Source of the DNA: Paracoccaceae bacterium
Lineage (GTDB): Bacteria; Pseudomonadota; Alphaproteobacteria; Rhodobacterales; Rhodobacteraceae
DNA: 24,263 nucleotides
Assembly: GCA_002746395.1 (NCBI GenBank)
Contig: NVXA01000007.1
Coordinates: 119,848 to 144,110, forward strand
Direction: 5' to 3'
The notes under the pieces are model-generated. The model made no database searches. It was not told the DNA's origin and saw nothing but the letters and a program-made list of their open reading frames with translations. Shown here piece after piece: positions 16,852-23,862 of this stretch; position 1 is the stretch's first letter; the number at the start of each line of letters is the position of its first letter. The position numbers were made by a program, and so were the translations under genes.

Positions 16852-16875
16852 TCCAGAACTTTCCAGTATTCTGGA
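16852..16875. promoter_or_regulatory. Candidate operator, TCCAGAA-N10-TTCTGGA
   Basis: A perfect 7-bp dyad (16852-16858 and 16869-16875) with an extra TTTCCAG copy in the spacer (16860-16866), so three related half-sites occur in 24 bp. The size suits a dimeric HTH regulator such as the operon's own NtrC-type protein; the link is inferred. Confidence 0.42.
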
Positions 16876-16927
16876 CATTTAGGCCGGTCAGGCGGGACGT
16901 TTTTAACTCGTGGGACAAATAGTCCAC

Positions 16928-16957
16928 TTGCTCAGTAATCGAGCAATTTACTCGATT
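16928..16957. promoter_or_regulatory. Overlapping dyads TTGCTC-N7-GAGCAA and AATCGAG-N7-CTCGATT
   Basis: Two perfect palindromic sites share the middle arm: 16928-16933/16941-16946 and 16937-16943/16951-16957. They could be alternative hairpins in RNA or a tandem operator in DNA. Confidence 0.42.
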
Positions 16958-16976
16958 TTTGTAACTTTGCAAAAAA

Positions 16977-16996
16977 CGAATCAGTCGTTTGATTCG
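16977..16996. promoter_or_regulatory. Dyad CGAATCA-N6-TGATTCG
   Basis: Perfect 7-bp arms. It resembles an FNR/CRP-type site in size, but the arms do not match the TTGAT-N4-ATCAA consensus. Confidence 0.38.
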
Positions 16997-17001
16997 CCGA
17001 A

Positions 17002-17032
17002 GCAAAAAAGCCTTTACTCGGTGGGTTTTTGC
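17002..17032 (+). repeat. Leader hairpin GCAAAAA ... TTTTTGC before the polyferredoxin gene
   Basis: 7-bp arms (17002-17008, 17026-17032) enclose a segment with GCC and GG blocks. It ends about 53 nt before the proposed start codon. It could be a leader structure; it is not a clear terminator. Confidence 0.3.
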
Positions 17033-17085
17033 GGCCTAAGTGAAGCAGAAAAACTAGGGCTTTGCATAAAAATTGGGGGAATACA

Positions 17086-19032
17086 TTGTCTAACACATTG
17101 ATATTATGTGACTGTTCAGGCAGCCAGAAAGTAGATGCCAAAAAACTGAGCAAGGCTACAGGTCTGAAGTGCTCACGGGTGCATACAGCCCTTTGCACCA
17201 CCGAGCTAGGGGATGCCAGCGCCCTGATCAAGGCGGGCGATGCCACCATTGCTTGCCTGCAGGAACAACAGATATTTGAAGATCTGGCCGAAGAACTGGA
17301 AATCCCCGCCCCCGATTTCATAGACCTGCGCGACCGCGCAGGCTGGTCCGATGAAGGTGATAAATCCGGCCCAAAAATGGCGGCGCTGGTGGCGGAATCT
17401 GGCCTTTCAGCCCCCGCCTACAAGCTCTTTGATATCCCCTCTTTTGGCCAATGCCTTATCCTCGGTCCAGAGGAAATAGCACTGGAAGCCGCCGCACAGC
17501 TTAGTGAGACCCTGAATGTGACGGTGCTACTGGAAGCGGTGGAATCCCCGCCAGCCAGCCGTGATTTTGATCTGGTTCTGGGCAAGCTGCGCCGTGCCAA
17601 GGGCAGCCTCGGGCGTTTTGATCTACGCATAGACGCGCTGCAAATCCGCGAACCGGGCGGGCGGGGCGCGCCTCGTTTTTCCTCACCGCGCGACGATGGC
17701 CAATCGGACTGTGACCTGATCCTTGACTTGAGCGGCAACCAGGCGCTTTTCGCTCATAAACGAGACGGTTACCTGCGCGCCGATCCACGCAATCCTTCGG
17801 TGGTGGCAAAAGCGGTTTTTGAGGCCAGCCAACTGGTTGGCAATTTTGAAAAGCCTTTTTATGTGGCCTATGATCCGCATATCTGTGCCCATAGTCGCTC
17901 GGGCATTGCTGGCTGTTCCAGCTGTATTGACGCTTGCGAAACCGGCGCGATCTTCCCTGATGGCGAGCAGGTGCGGATTGACCCCAACATCTGCGCGGGC
18001 TGTGGCGATTGCAGCGCAGTGTGCCCGAGCGGCGCGATCAGCTATGATGTGTCGCCCTTTTCCCACCTGCTGCGCCGCATTGAAGCGCTGGCCAGCACCT
18101 ACCGCACGGCAGGGGGCAAGGCTCCGCGGTTGTTGGTGCATGAGGGTGAATTCGGGAGCGAAATGATTTCGCTTGCGGCACGGTTCGGGCGGGGGCTTCC
18201 CGCCGATGTGCTGCCGCTGGAGGTGGAAAGTTTACCTGCTTTTGGCCATGCCGAAATGCTGGCCGCCCTTGGCATGGGCTTTGCCGCGGTTGATATTTTG
18301 CTAACTCCGAAAACCGGGCGCAGCACACTCGAGCGCGAGTTGGCGCTGGCCTTGGCTATCAGCGACAACGTCGCTCTTCGCCTCTTGGATTTGGCCGACC
18401 CGGATGTCCTGAGTGAAAAGCTTTATGGGCAGGAGGTTTCGACTCCCGCCAATCCTGTCTTGCCGATTGGCAACCGCCGGCAAGTCACGCGCCTTGCCGC
18501 CAAAGCCCTACGTGGCCAACCTGAAGCGCCCATTGTCCTGCCCGAAGCGGCGCCTTACGGCGCGGTGGTGGTGGATACGAATGCTTGCACCCTATGCTTG
18601 TCTTGCGTATCGCTCTGCCCGTCTGGCGCGCTGCTGGATAACGAGGATATGCCGCAACTGCGCTTTCAGGAAGATGCCTGTTTGCAATGCGGGATCTGCA
18701 CGCAGGGTTGCCCTGAAAATGCCATCAGCCTGAAGCCTCAGCTTGATCTGTCTGACAATGCCTTTTCCCAGCGGGTGCTGCACGAAGAAGAGCCGTTTGC
18801 CTGTATTTCTTGTGGTTCGCTTTTCGGGGTTAAATCCAGCGTGGAGCGCATTGTGGACATGCTGGCAGGCAAGCACCCGATGTTTGCGGAATCTGAGTCT
18901 GGCAAGCTCATCCAGATGTGCGATAAATGCCGGATAGAAGCGCAATACCACAGTGATTCCAGCCCGTTTCAGGGGGCGGCGCGCCCGCGCACCCGCACCA
19001 CCGAAGATTACCTGAAGCGACGAGATAGTTGA
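17086..19032 (+). CDS. Polyferredoxin-type iron-sulfur protein
   Basis: 648 residues from a TTG at 17086, chosen because GGGGGA lies 5 nt upstream and the chain then opens MSNTLILCDCSGSQ; an earlier TTG (17062) adds 8 residues. The N-terminal part (about 1-255) has CDCSG and a CSRVHTALC segment and looks redox-related but has no clear domain name. Then come a ferredoxin pair near 266-315 (GCSSCIDACETGAI and CAGCGDCSAVCPSGAI), a roughly 180-residue linker domain, a second pair near 500-545 (CTLCLSCVSLCPSGAL and CLQCGICTQGCPENAI), and a C-terminal CISC...CDKC pair (about 571-613) like a zinc or rubredoxin-type knuckle. Four [4Fe-4S] clusters are predicted in the cytoplasm. It may pass electrons to or from the formate pathway. 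It is divergent from the fdh operon. Confidence 0.85.
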   Translation: MSNTLILCDCSGSQKVDAKKLSKATGLKCSRVHTALCTTELGDASALIKAGDATIACLQEQQIFEDLAEELEIPAPDFIDLRDRAGWSDEGDKSGPKMAALVAESGLSAPAYKLFDIPSFGQCLILGPEEIALEAAAQLSETLNVTVLLEAVESPPASRDFDLVLGKLRRAKGSLGRFDLRIDALQIREPGGRGAPRFSSPRDDGQSDCDLILDLSGNQALFAHKRDGYLRADPRNPSVVAKAVFEASQLVGNFEKPFYVAYDPHICAHSRSGIAGCSSCIDACETGAIFPDGEQVRIDPNICAGCGDCSAVCPSGAISYDVSPFSHLLRRIEALASTYRTAGGKAPRLLVHEGEFGSEMISLAARFGRGLPADVLPLEVESLPAFGHAEMLAALGMGFAAVDILLTPKTGRSTLERELALALAISDNVALRLLDLADPDVLSEKLYGQEVSTPANPVLPIGNRRQVTRLAAKALRGQPEAPIVLPEAAPYGAVVVDTNACTLCLSCVSLCPSGALLDNEDMPQLRFQEDACLQCGICTQGCPENAISLKPQLDLSDNAFSQRVLHEEEPFACISCGSLFGVKSSVERIVDMLAGKHPMFAESESGKLIQMCDKCRIEAQYHSDSSPFQGAARPRTRTTEDYLKRRDS

Positions 19033-19034
19033 TG

Positions 19035-19784
19035 TCAGTTTTGCTGCAACGGCGCGCCAAGGTCGATCGGTTGAATCGTGACGATATAGGTCATGATATC
19101 CTCGAGCTGGTCCACCGTCAGCTCCACCGGTCGGTTGGCAGGGGGGCTGAAAGGCGAAAATGGCTCGCTCACGTCAATAATTTGGATGATGGACGGATGC
19201 GGCAAGCGCTCGCTGAAGGTTTGAAAGCGCTCAAGCCAGTCAGGCAAGGTGCGCAACAAACCAAAAGACGGGGTGGAACCAATTCCCTTCATTCTGTTGC
19301 GTGCGTTGATCACATGGCAGCGACCGCAATTAGTAAACGAAAGCGCCTCGCCGCGCGTTACATCGCCTTCAAAAACCGGAATATGTTCTTCGTCAACGCC
19401 GACAATAACGGCGGTAAAAACCGGCACGTCATCAACCTTGAATTGCTCGATTGTGCGCTTGCCAATATCAGAAACCAGCCAGTCGATAAAACGCTGGGCC
19501 TTCACGGTACGATCAGGGTGATCTGCCGCCAGACTAAAATAAAAAACTTGTCCCAAGCCCTCGAAAACCGGCGTACCCGTGGTGGTATTCAGACTGATAT
19601 CCACGTCCGAAACGTCGATTTTCAGTTCGGGGTGAACGCCGGTTTTAAGCGAAAATCGCGGCACCAAAAAACGCATGAAACCGTTATCATGCAAAGCTGC
19701 GGGGCTGGAGAGGCTAAAGTCCTGAGCCTGCACAACGCTATGACCAGAAAGAAAAATAAGAGCCAATGCGAGCATGCGACGCAT
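19035..19784 (-). CDS. Periplasmic mono-heme cytochrome c with binding-protein-like N-terminus
   Basis: 249 residues from the ATG at 19784 (MRRMLALALIFLSGHSVVQA, a signal peptide cleaved near AQA-QDF); an upstream ATG at 19805 would add 7 residues. A class I-like heme site CGRCH is at 153-157, with Met165 or a later residue as possible sixth ligand, and the chain ends LEDIMTYIVTIQ as cytochromes c do. Residues about 21-125 look unlike a cytochrome. The segment HDNGFMRFLVPRFSLKTGV resembles the start of TupA-type binding proteins, and KAQRFIDWLVSDIGKRTIEQ resembles their C-terminal helix. The middle of that fold is missing. It is convergent with the polyferredoxin gene, with 2 nt between the stops. 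A periplasmic electron carrier is likely; the partner is unknown. Confidence 0.78.
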   Translation of the reverse strand: MRRMLALALIFLSGHSVVQAQDFSLSSPAALHDNGFMRFLVPRFSLKTGVHPELKIDVSDVDISLNTTTGTPVFEGLGQVFYFSLAADHPDRTVKAQRFIDWLVSDIGKRTIEQFKVDDVPVFTAVIVGVDEEHIPVFEGDVTRGEALSFTNCGRCHVINARNRMKGIGSTPSFGLLRTLPDWLERFQTFSERLPHPSIIQIIDVSEPFSPFSPPANRPVELTVDQLEDIMTYIVTIQPIDLGAPLQQN

Positions 19785-19868
19785 GATGAAACATCCAAAA
19801 ACCAAAGTTCGCCAAACCTAGGCGGTAAATTTAATTCCTGTCAATACCAAGAACCGGAAGGTTGAGTT

Positions 19869-20063
19869 ATGAACGAAAATTACAATATGAGCCTGCGAAA
19901 GTTTCTTAAACAAGTTGGGGTTACCTCGCAACAAGCGATCGAGACCGCCTTGCGCGAAGCTGGTACTGGGCAAGAATATAGCGCCAAAATCGTACTTACC
20001 ATCGAGGGGCTGGAGCTGGAGCATGTGGTTGAAGGCACGCTCAAAAACGAGGCGCAGGGCTGA
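19869..20063 (+). CDS. DUF6494 family small protein
   Basis: 64 residues with GGAAGG 7 nt before the ATG. MSLRKFLKQVGVTSQQAIE at 7-25 and the C-terminal stretch KIVLTIEGLELEHVVEGTL fit my memory of DUF6494 proteins. No signal or membrane segment. It starts the plus-strand block with Mrp, whose ATG follows 2 nt after its stop. Function unknown. It is divergent from the cytochrome gene across an 84-nt gap that must hold the promoter. Confidence 0.75.
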   Translation: MNENYNMSLRKFLKQVGVTSQQAIETALREAGTGQEYSAKIVLTIEGLELEHVVEGTLKNEAQG

Positions 20064-20065
20064 TT

Positions 20066-21124
20066 ATGGCACAGCGGGATGCGGTTTTAACGGCGCTGAA
20101 AAGCGTGATAACCCCTTCGGGAAAAGATATTGTGAGCGCGGGAATGGTGAAGGCGCTAACCGTGGACGATGGCGCGGTTCGCTTTGTATTTGAAGTGACG
20201 GGTGGACAGGCGAAAGTGCTGGAAGCCAGCCGCGCCGAGGCCGAGGCGGCGGCGAAAGCGGTTGCGGGGGTGAAAACCGTTTCGGTGGTGATGACCGCCC
20301 ATAGCACGCCCCAAGCACCGCCTGAACTGGGCACCAAAAAGGCCGAACCCAAGGGGCCGCAAAAGATACCCGGGGTGGCGAAGATCATAGCCATTGCCTC
20401 GGGCAAGGGTGGGGTCGGCAAATCAACCCTTTCGGCTAATCTTGCGGTGGCGCTCGCAGCAGAAGGCAAAAAGGTGGGCCTGCTGGATGCAGATGTTTTT
20501 GGCCCTTCCCAGCCGCGTATGCTCGGCATTTCCGGCCGGCCTGCCTCGCCCGATGGTAAAACCATTTTGCCCCTCAGAAATCACGGGGTTACTTTGATGT
20601 CTATTGGCTTGATGACCAATGATGACGAGGCCGTCGTGTGGCGCGGGCCGATGCTGATTGGCGCGTTGCAACAGATGCTCAATCAGGTCCAATGGGGCGC
20701 GCTGGATGTTTTGATTGTGGACCTGCCGCCGGGCACGGGCGATGTGCAAATGACTTTGGCGCAAAAAGCCGAGGTGGACGGGGCGATTATCGTATCCACC
20801 CCGCAGGATGTGGCCTTGATCGATGCGCGCAAAGGCATTGATATGTTTAACAAACTCGGCACACCCATCATTGGAATGGTCGAGAATATGTCCTATCAGA
20901 TTTGCGAGGAATGTGGTCATAAGGGGCATCCTTTTGGCCATGGCGGCGTGGCGGCGGAAGCGGCCAAAATGGGCGTACCTTTGCTAGCCGAGCTACCGCT
21001 GCATCTTGATATTCGGGTTGCATCTGACAGCGGCGCGCCTATCGTGGTCAGCAAGCCCGACACCCCGCAGGCACAAGCCTTTCGGGCGCTGGCAAAACGG
21101 CTGATCGAGGATGGCACCGTATGA
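20066..21124 (+). CDS. Mrp/ApbC-type Fe-S cluster carrier P-loop ATPase
   Basis: 352 residues. The N-terminal MIP18/DUF59-like domain (about 1-80) is followed by a flexible Lys/Pro linker and the deviant Walker A GKGGVGKST (113-121) of the SIMIBI class. DLPPGTGDVQMTL and DADVFGPSQPRMLGI are family hallmarks. A CEECGH pair near 280-283 is the bridging Fe-S site of the dimer. Family members carry [4Fe-4S] clusters to apo-proteins. Here the likely clients are the many Fe-S proteins of the fdh island, which is inference from position. It overlaps the next gene by 4 nt (ATGA). Confidence 0.93.
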   Translation: MAQRDAVLTALKSVITPSGKDIVSAGMVKALTVDDGAVRFVFEVTGGQAKVLEASRAEAEAAAKAVAGVKTVSVVMTAHSTPQAPPELGTKKAEPKGPQKIPGVAKIIAIASGKGGVGKSTLSANLAVALAAEGKKVGLLDADVFGPSQPRMLGISGRPASPDGKTILPLRNHGVTLMSIGLMTNDDEAVVWRGPMLIGALQQMLNQVQWGALDVLIVDLPPGTGDVQMTLAQKAEVDGAIIVSTPQDVALIDARKGIDMFNKLGTPIIGMVENMSYQICEECGHKGHPFGHGGVAAEAAKMGVPLLAELPLHLDIRVASDSGAPIVVSKPDTPQAQAFRALAKRLIEDGTV

Positions 21125-21861
21125 TTGACGACATTTTTGAAGCCCCGATGCCCGCCAGCTTTCCGCCGCTGTTTACCGGCGAAGCGGTGAGCGGCAGCAC
21201 GGACCCTTTTGCAAAGGCTTGCGCGCAGGCGATGATCGGCTGCGATGCGGGCCTGCTGGTGCATTCCATCACCCCAGACCAGATAAATGCCGCGATTGTT
21301 TTTGCCCCTGAAACCCCGCTGGAAGAGGCGATGGTGGCGATGATCGCCTGCGGTGTCGGCTTCCAAAATGCCATGGGCGCGCTGGCACCGCCCGAGGTGG
21401 GCGTGCATTTTGGCTGGCAGGGCGAGATCTATGTAAACGGTGGCCGCGCCGGGCGTTTGCGCGCGGCGGCGGCCAGCACCGCCCCCGCGCAAATACCCGA
21501 TTGGCTGGTGGTCGGGCTGGAGCTGGACCTGCTGCCGCAAGGCGAGGGCGAGACCGGAGAGCATCCGAACGAAACCTGCCTGATGATGGAAGGTTGTGGC
21601 GATATTTCTCCTATTCGCTTACTGGAATCATGGTCTCGACATACGCTGGTATGGCTGAATGACATTGAAAACGACGGCCCGCGGGCCTTGCATGAACAGT
21701 GGCGCGGGCTGGCTAAGGGGCTGGGTGAAGAGATCACGTTTGGCAAGGAAACCGGCACCTTTGTGGGCATTGACGAAGCCTTTGGCCTGCTGCTCAAACA
21801 GGGGGCCGATACTCGCTTGCACCCGCTTTCAAGTCTTCTGGAAAACGGAGAAATTGCATGA
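21121..21861 (+). CDS. Biotin/lipoate protein ligase-like protein (DUF4444 type)
   Basis: 246 residues. The core (about 40-150) follows a biotin/lipoate ligase fold order, and the C-terminal part (about 180-240, FGKETGTFVGIDEAFGLLLK) resembles the DUF4444 or BirA-C-like barrel. Key residues look altered: where ligases have KWPND it reads HFGWQGE (near 93-101), where BirA has its catalytic Lys in RKLAG it reads GRAGR, and no GRGRRG loop is present (SGSTDPFAKA instead). It may therefore bind a cofactor or partner and not act as a ligase. ATGA overlaps link it to Mrp and to the next gene. Confidence 0.72.
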   Translation: MIDDIFEAPMPASFPPLFTGEAVSGSTDPFAKACAQAMIGCDAGLLVHSITPDQINAAIVFAPETPLEEAMVAMIACGVGFQNAMGALAPPEVGVHFGWQGEIYVNGGRAGRLRAAAASTAPAQIPDWLVVGLELDLLPQGEGETGEHPNETCLMMEGCGDISPIRLLESWSRHTLVWLNDIENDGPRALHEQWRGLAKGLGEEITFGKETGTFVGIDEAFGLLLKQGADTRLHPLSSLLENGEIA

Positions 21862-22334
21862 ACCTCGCCCGCGCCATTCATTTTGACGAAAGCGATACGC
21901 TGGTTTTTCATAACCCCGCCCGCACCGGCGAGTGGGCCATTTCCGGCGGATTCGAGTTTTCCAACTGGGGCGAAGGCGACCTGACCGGCAAGGCGCGGCA
22001 GGCCTTCGCCAATGGCTGGCTCGGGCTGGAAACTTTTGGCCGCGTGACCTTTGTAGCCGTTACCAAAATAGAACCGGATGAATATCAAGCGCTAGAAACC
22101 GCCTTGGCACAGCATTTTGTCGATATTTATGGCGCACCCTCACTGGAGGCTGCCCGCCCCGTGGCAGAAGATGAACTGAAACACATGGTCGAGTTATGTG
22201 AAGGCCATGACCCAAACATCCTGATCACCGTAGCGCGCGAGCTGGGCGATGCGGGCGTGAGCGAAGCCTATCGTATCATCGAAGCACCCGATGCAGAAAT
22301 GGATATTTTGGCGGTGCATGGCGAGCTGGAGTAA
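21858..22334 (+). CDS. DUF6505 family protein
   Basis: 158 residues, soluble and acidic, no signal peptide or membrane segment. It starts MNLARAIHFDESDTLVFHNP, with conserved-looking GEWAISGGFEFSNW and WLGLETFGRVTFVAV. I recall this as DUF6505, found with DUF6494 and the ligase-like gene in alphaproteobacteria; the assignment is from memory. No catalytic motif is visible. It is the last gene of the plus block and overlaps the previous one by 4 nt. Confidence 0.65.
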   Translation: MNLARAIHFDESDTLVFHNPARTGEWAISGGFEFSNWGEGDLTGKARQAFANGWLGLETFGRVTFVAVTKIEPDEYQALETALAQHFVDIYGAPSLEAARPVAEDELKHMVELCEGHDPNILITVARELGDAGVSEAYRIIEAPDAEMDILAVHGELE

Positions 22335-22352
22335 CCTTCAGCCCGCTACAGG

Positions 22353-22373
22353 TTTTAACGAACCGCGTTAAAA
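22353..22373. terminator. Candidate bidirectional terminator between DUF6505 and tupA
   Basis: TTTTAACG (22353-22360) and CGTTAAAA (22366-22373) form a perfect 8-bp stem with a 5-nt loop between two convergent genes. It overlaps the tupA stop codon. The stem is AT-rich and its own arms supply the T-runs, so strength is uncertain. Confidence 0.38.
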
Positions 22374-23152
22374 GTAAACAGCTTTTCGCCATTGATGGTA
22401 TAGGCATCAATCAGCGCAGCGGCTTTTTCGCCAGTCAACCAGCTTTCAAGCTGCATCGCCAGATCATTGCGCACATGGGGCCAGCGCTCCGGATTTACCG
22501 GAATGAAGGCATATTGGTTAAACAGTGCCGGATCACCGGCATAGAGCAATGCAAGGTTGCCCTTGTTGCCAAAATTCAACCAGCTAGCGCGGTCAGCAAA
22601 TACATAGGCATCCATGCCGCTAGCCACATTCAGCGTCGCCCCCATGCCGGATCCGGCCGCACGATACCACGCCCCCTCGGGGGTGATTTCTGCCGCGGCC
22701 CAAAGCGTCAGTTCCTTTTTATTGGTGCCACTATCATCGCCACGGCTAACAAACGGCGCTTGCGCCGCCGCGATGCTTTGCAAGGCCTGTACCGCATTTT
22801 GCGCTCCGCTCACCCCTGCAGGGTCCGCCTGCGGCCCGATAAACACAAAATCATTATACATGATCTCGCGGCGATGGCTGCCAAAACCGGCCGCAAGGAA
22901 TTTCTCCTCGGCCGCGCGCGCATGTACAAGGATCGCATCCACATCACCCGCTTCGCCAAGGCGCAAGGCCTGCCCCGTGCCCACCACGATCAGTTCCACA
23001 TCAAGCCCGGTATCCGCCTTGATTTCGGGGAGCAACATCTCCGACAATCCAGAATTATAAAACGAGGTGGTCACCGCCATTTTCAACGTCTCCGCATGGG
23101 ACGCCGAGACCATCAGCGTGGCCGCAATTAGGGTTTTCCAATTCAGTTTCAT
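22355..23152 (-). CDS. tupA: Tungstate ABC transporter substrate-binding protein (TupA-like)
   Basis: 265 residues with signal peptide MKLNWKTLIAATLMVSASHA. The mature N-terminus LKMAVTTSFYNSGLSEMLLP carries the TTS-type oxyanion motif of TupA proteins. RGDDSGTNKKEL near 135-150 is the second conserved ligand-binding segment. Length and motif spacing fit TupA better than ModA or PstS; WtpA-like tungstate/molybdate proteins are the alternative. It captures tungstate in the periplasm. Its ATG overlaps the tupC stop (ATGA). Tungstate supply suits the formate dehydrogenase nearby. Confidence 0.85.
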   Translation of the reverse strand: MKLNWKTLIAATLMVSASHAETLKMAVTTSFYNSGLSEMLLPEIKADTGLDVELIVVGTGQALRLGEAGDVDAILVHARAAEEKFLAAGFGSHRREIMYNDFVFIGPQADPAGVSGAQNAVQALQSIAAAQAPFVSRGDDSGTNKKELTLWAAAEITPEGAWYRAAGSGMGATLNVASGMDAYVFADRASWLNFGNKGNLALLYAGDPALFNQYAFIPVNPERWPHVRNDLAMQLESWLTGEKAAALIDAYTINGEKLFTFNAVR

Positions 23153-23862
23153 TCAACAATGTCTCCATTTGTGAAGGCCTTCGCCTCCGGGGTTGTGGGG
23201 GTCGGGAAGAACGCCTCGGCCCTGCCTTTCTCATGCACCAAACCTTTGTGCATAAAAATAACATCATCCGCGAGCCTGCGGGCCTGCCCCATATCATGGG
23301 TAGACATCACAATCCGCGTGCCCGCCACCTTTGCTTTTTGCAAAATGTTTTCGATCTCGCGCGTGGCACGACCATCCAGATTGGCGCATGGTTCATCCAG
23401 AAATAAAAGCTCCGGCTCGATGATCAGCGCCCGCGCCAGCGAGAGTTTTTGTTTTTCCCCGCCCGAAAGCATCGGCGCCCAGCTATCCAGCAAATCTCCC
23501 AGCCCGAACCGCGCGGCGCAAGCCTGTGCTTTACGGCGGGCCTCGGCCTTAGGCATGCCGCGAAGGCGCAGTGGATAGGCGAGGCTGTCCACCACTTTGC
23601 GGCGCATCATAATGGGGGATTGAAACACAAATGCCTGCTTTTGACAGGCCTCAAAAGCAGGAACCGCCCAGCGAAGCTGCCCGCCCGAGCAGCGCTGCAA
23701 TCCATGCATTAGCCGCAAAAGCGTGGTCTTACCTGCACCATTTGGCCCTATAACTATGGTTAGTCCCTCAGCCTCAAGGCAGTAATTCACCGGCCCAACC
23801 AGCTTTTTACCCCGCATATGGGCAGTGGCATTTGTGAGTGTGAGGGGAAGAATGCTTACCAT
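23149..23862 (-). CDS. tupC: Tungstate ABC transporter ATP-binding protein
   Basis: 237 residues, a single ABC domain. Walker A is GPNGAGKTTLL, the Q-loop is in KQAFVFQSPIMMRRKVVDSL, the signature is MLSGGEKQKLSLARAL, Walker B is LLFLDEPCANLD and the H-loop is STHD. No C-terminal TOBE domain, unlike ModC, which fits TupC. It drives the import with TupB. It overlaps the tupB stop by 7 nt (ATGGTAA). Confidence 0.9.
   Translation of the reverse strand: MVSILPLTLTNATAHMRGKKLVGPVNYCLEAEGLTIVIGPNGAGKTTLLRLMHGLQRCSGGQLRWAVPAFEACQKQAFVFQSPIMMRRKVVDSLAYPLRLRGMPKAEARRKAQACAARFGLGDLLDSWAPMLSGGEKQKLSLARALIIEPELLFLDEPCANLDGRATREIENILQKAKVAGTRIVMSTHDMGQARRLADDVIFMHKGLVHEKGRAEAFFPTPTTPEAKAFTNGDIVE

Larger units (their letters stand above)
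16768..17085. promoter_or_regulatory. Divergent control region between fdh operon and polyferredoxin gene
   Basis: 318 bp without a gene. It is AT-richer than its surroundings and carries an unusual number of short perfect dyads (listed separately). It also has a weak imperfect dyad GTGGGAC / GTCCAC (16910-16927) and a leader hairpin AGGCG / CGCCT (16776-16790) just before DUF3305. I found no -24/-12 sigma54 promoter (GG-N10-GC) on either strand and no convincing sigma70 pair. It must contain the promoters for both divergent units. Confidence 0.6.

Noticed and set aside
16977..16996. FNR or CRP box
   Set aside because: The dyad CGAATCA-N6-TGATTCG does not match TTGAT-N4-ATCAA or TGTGA-N6-TCACA.
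16768..17085. Moco/Wco riboswitch or sigma54 promoter upstream of the fdh operon
   Set aside because: I could not fit the conserved Moco riboswitch layout, and no GG-N10-GC element with suitable flanks was found on either strand.
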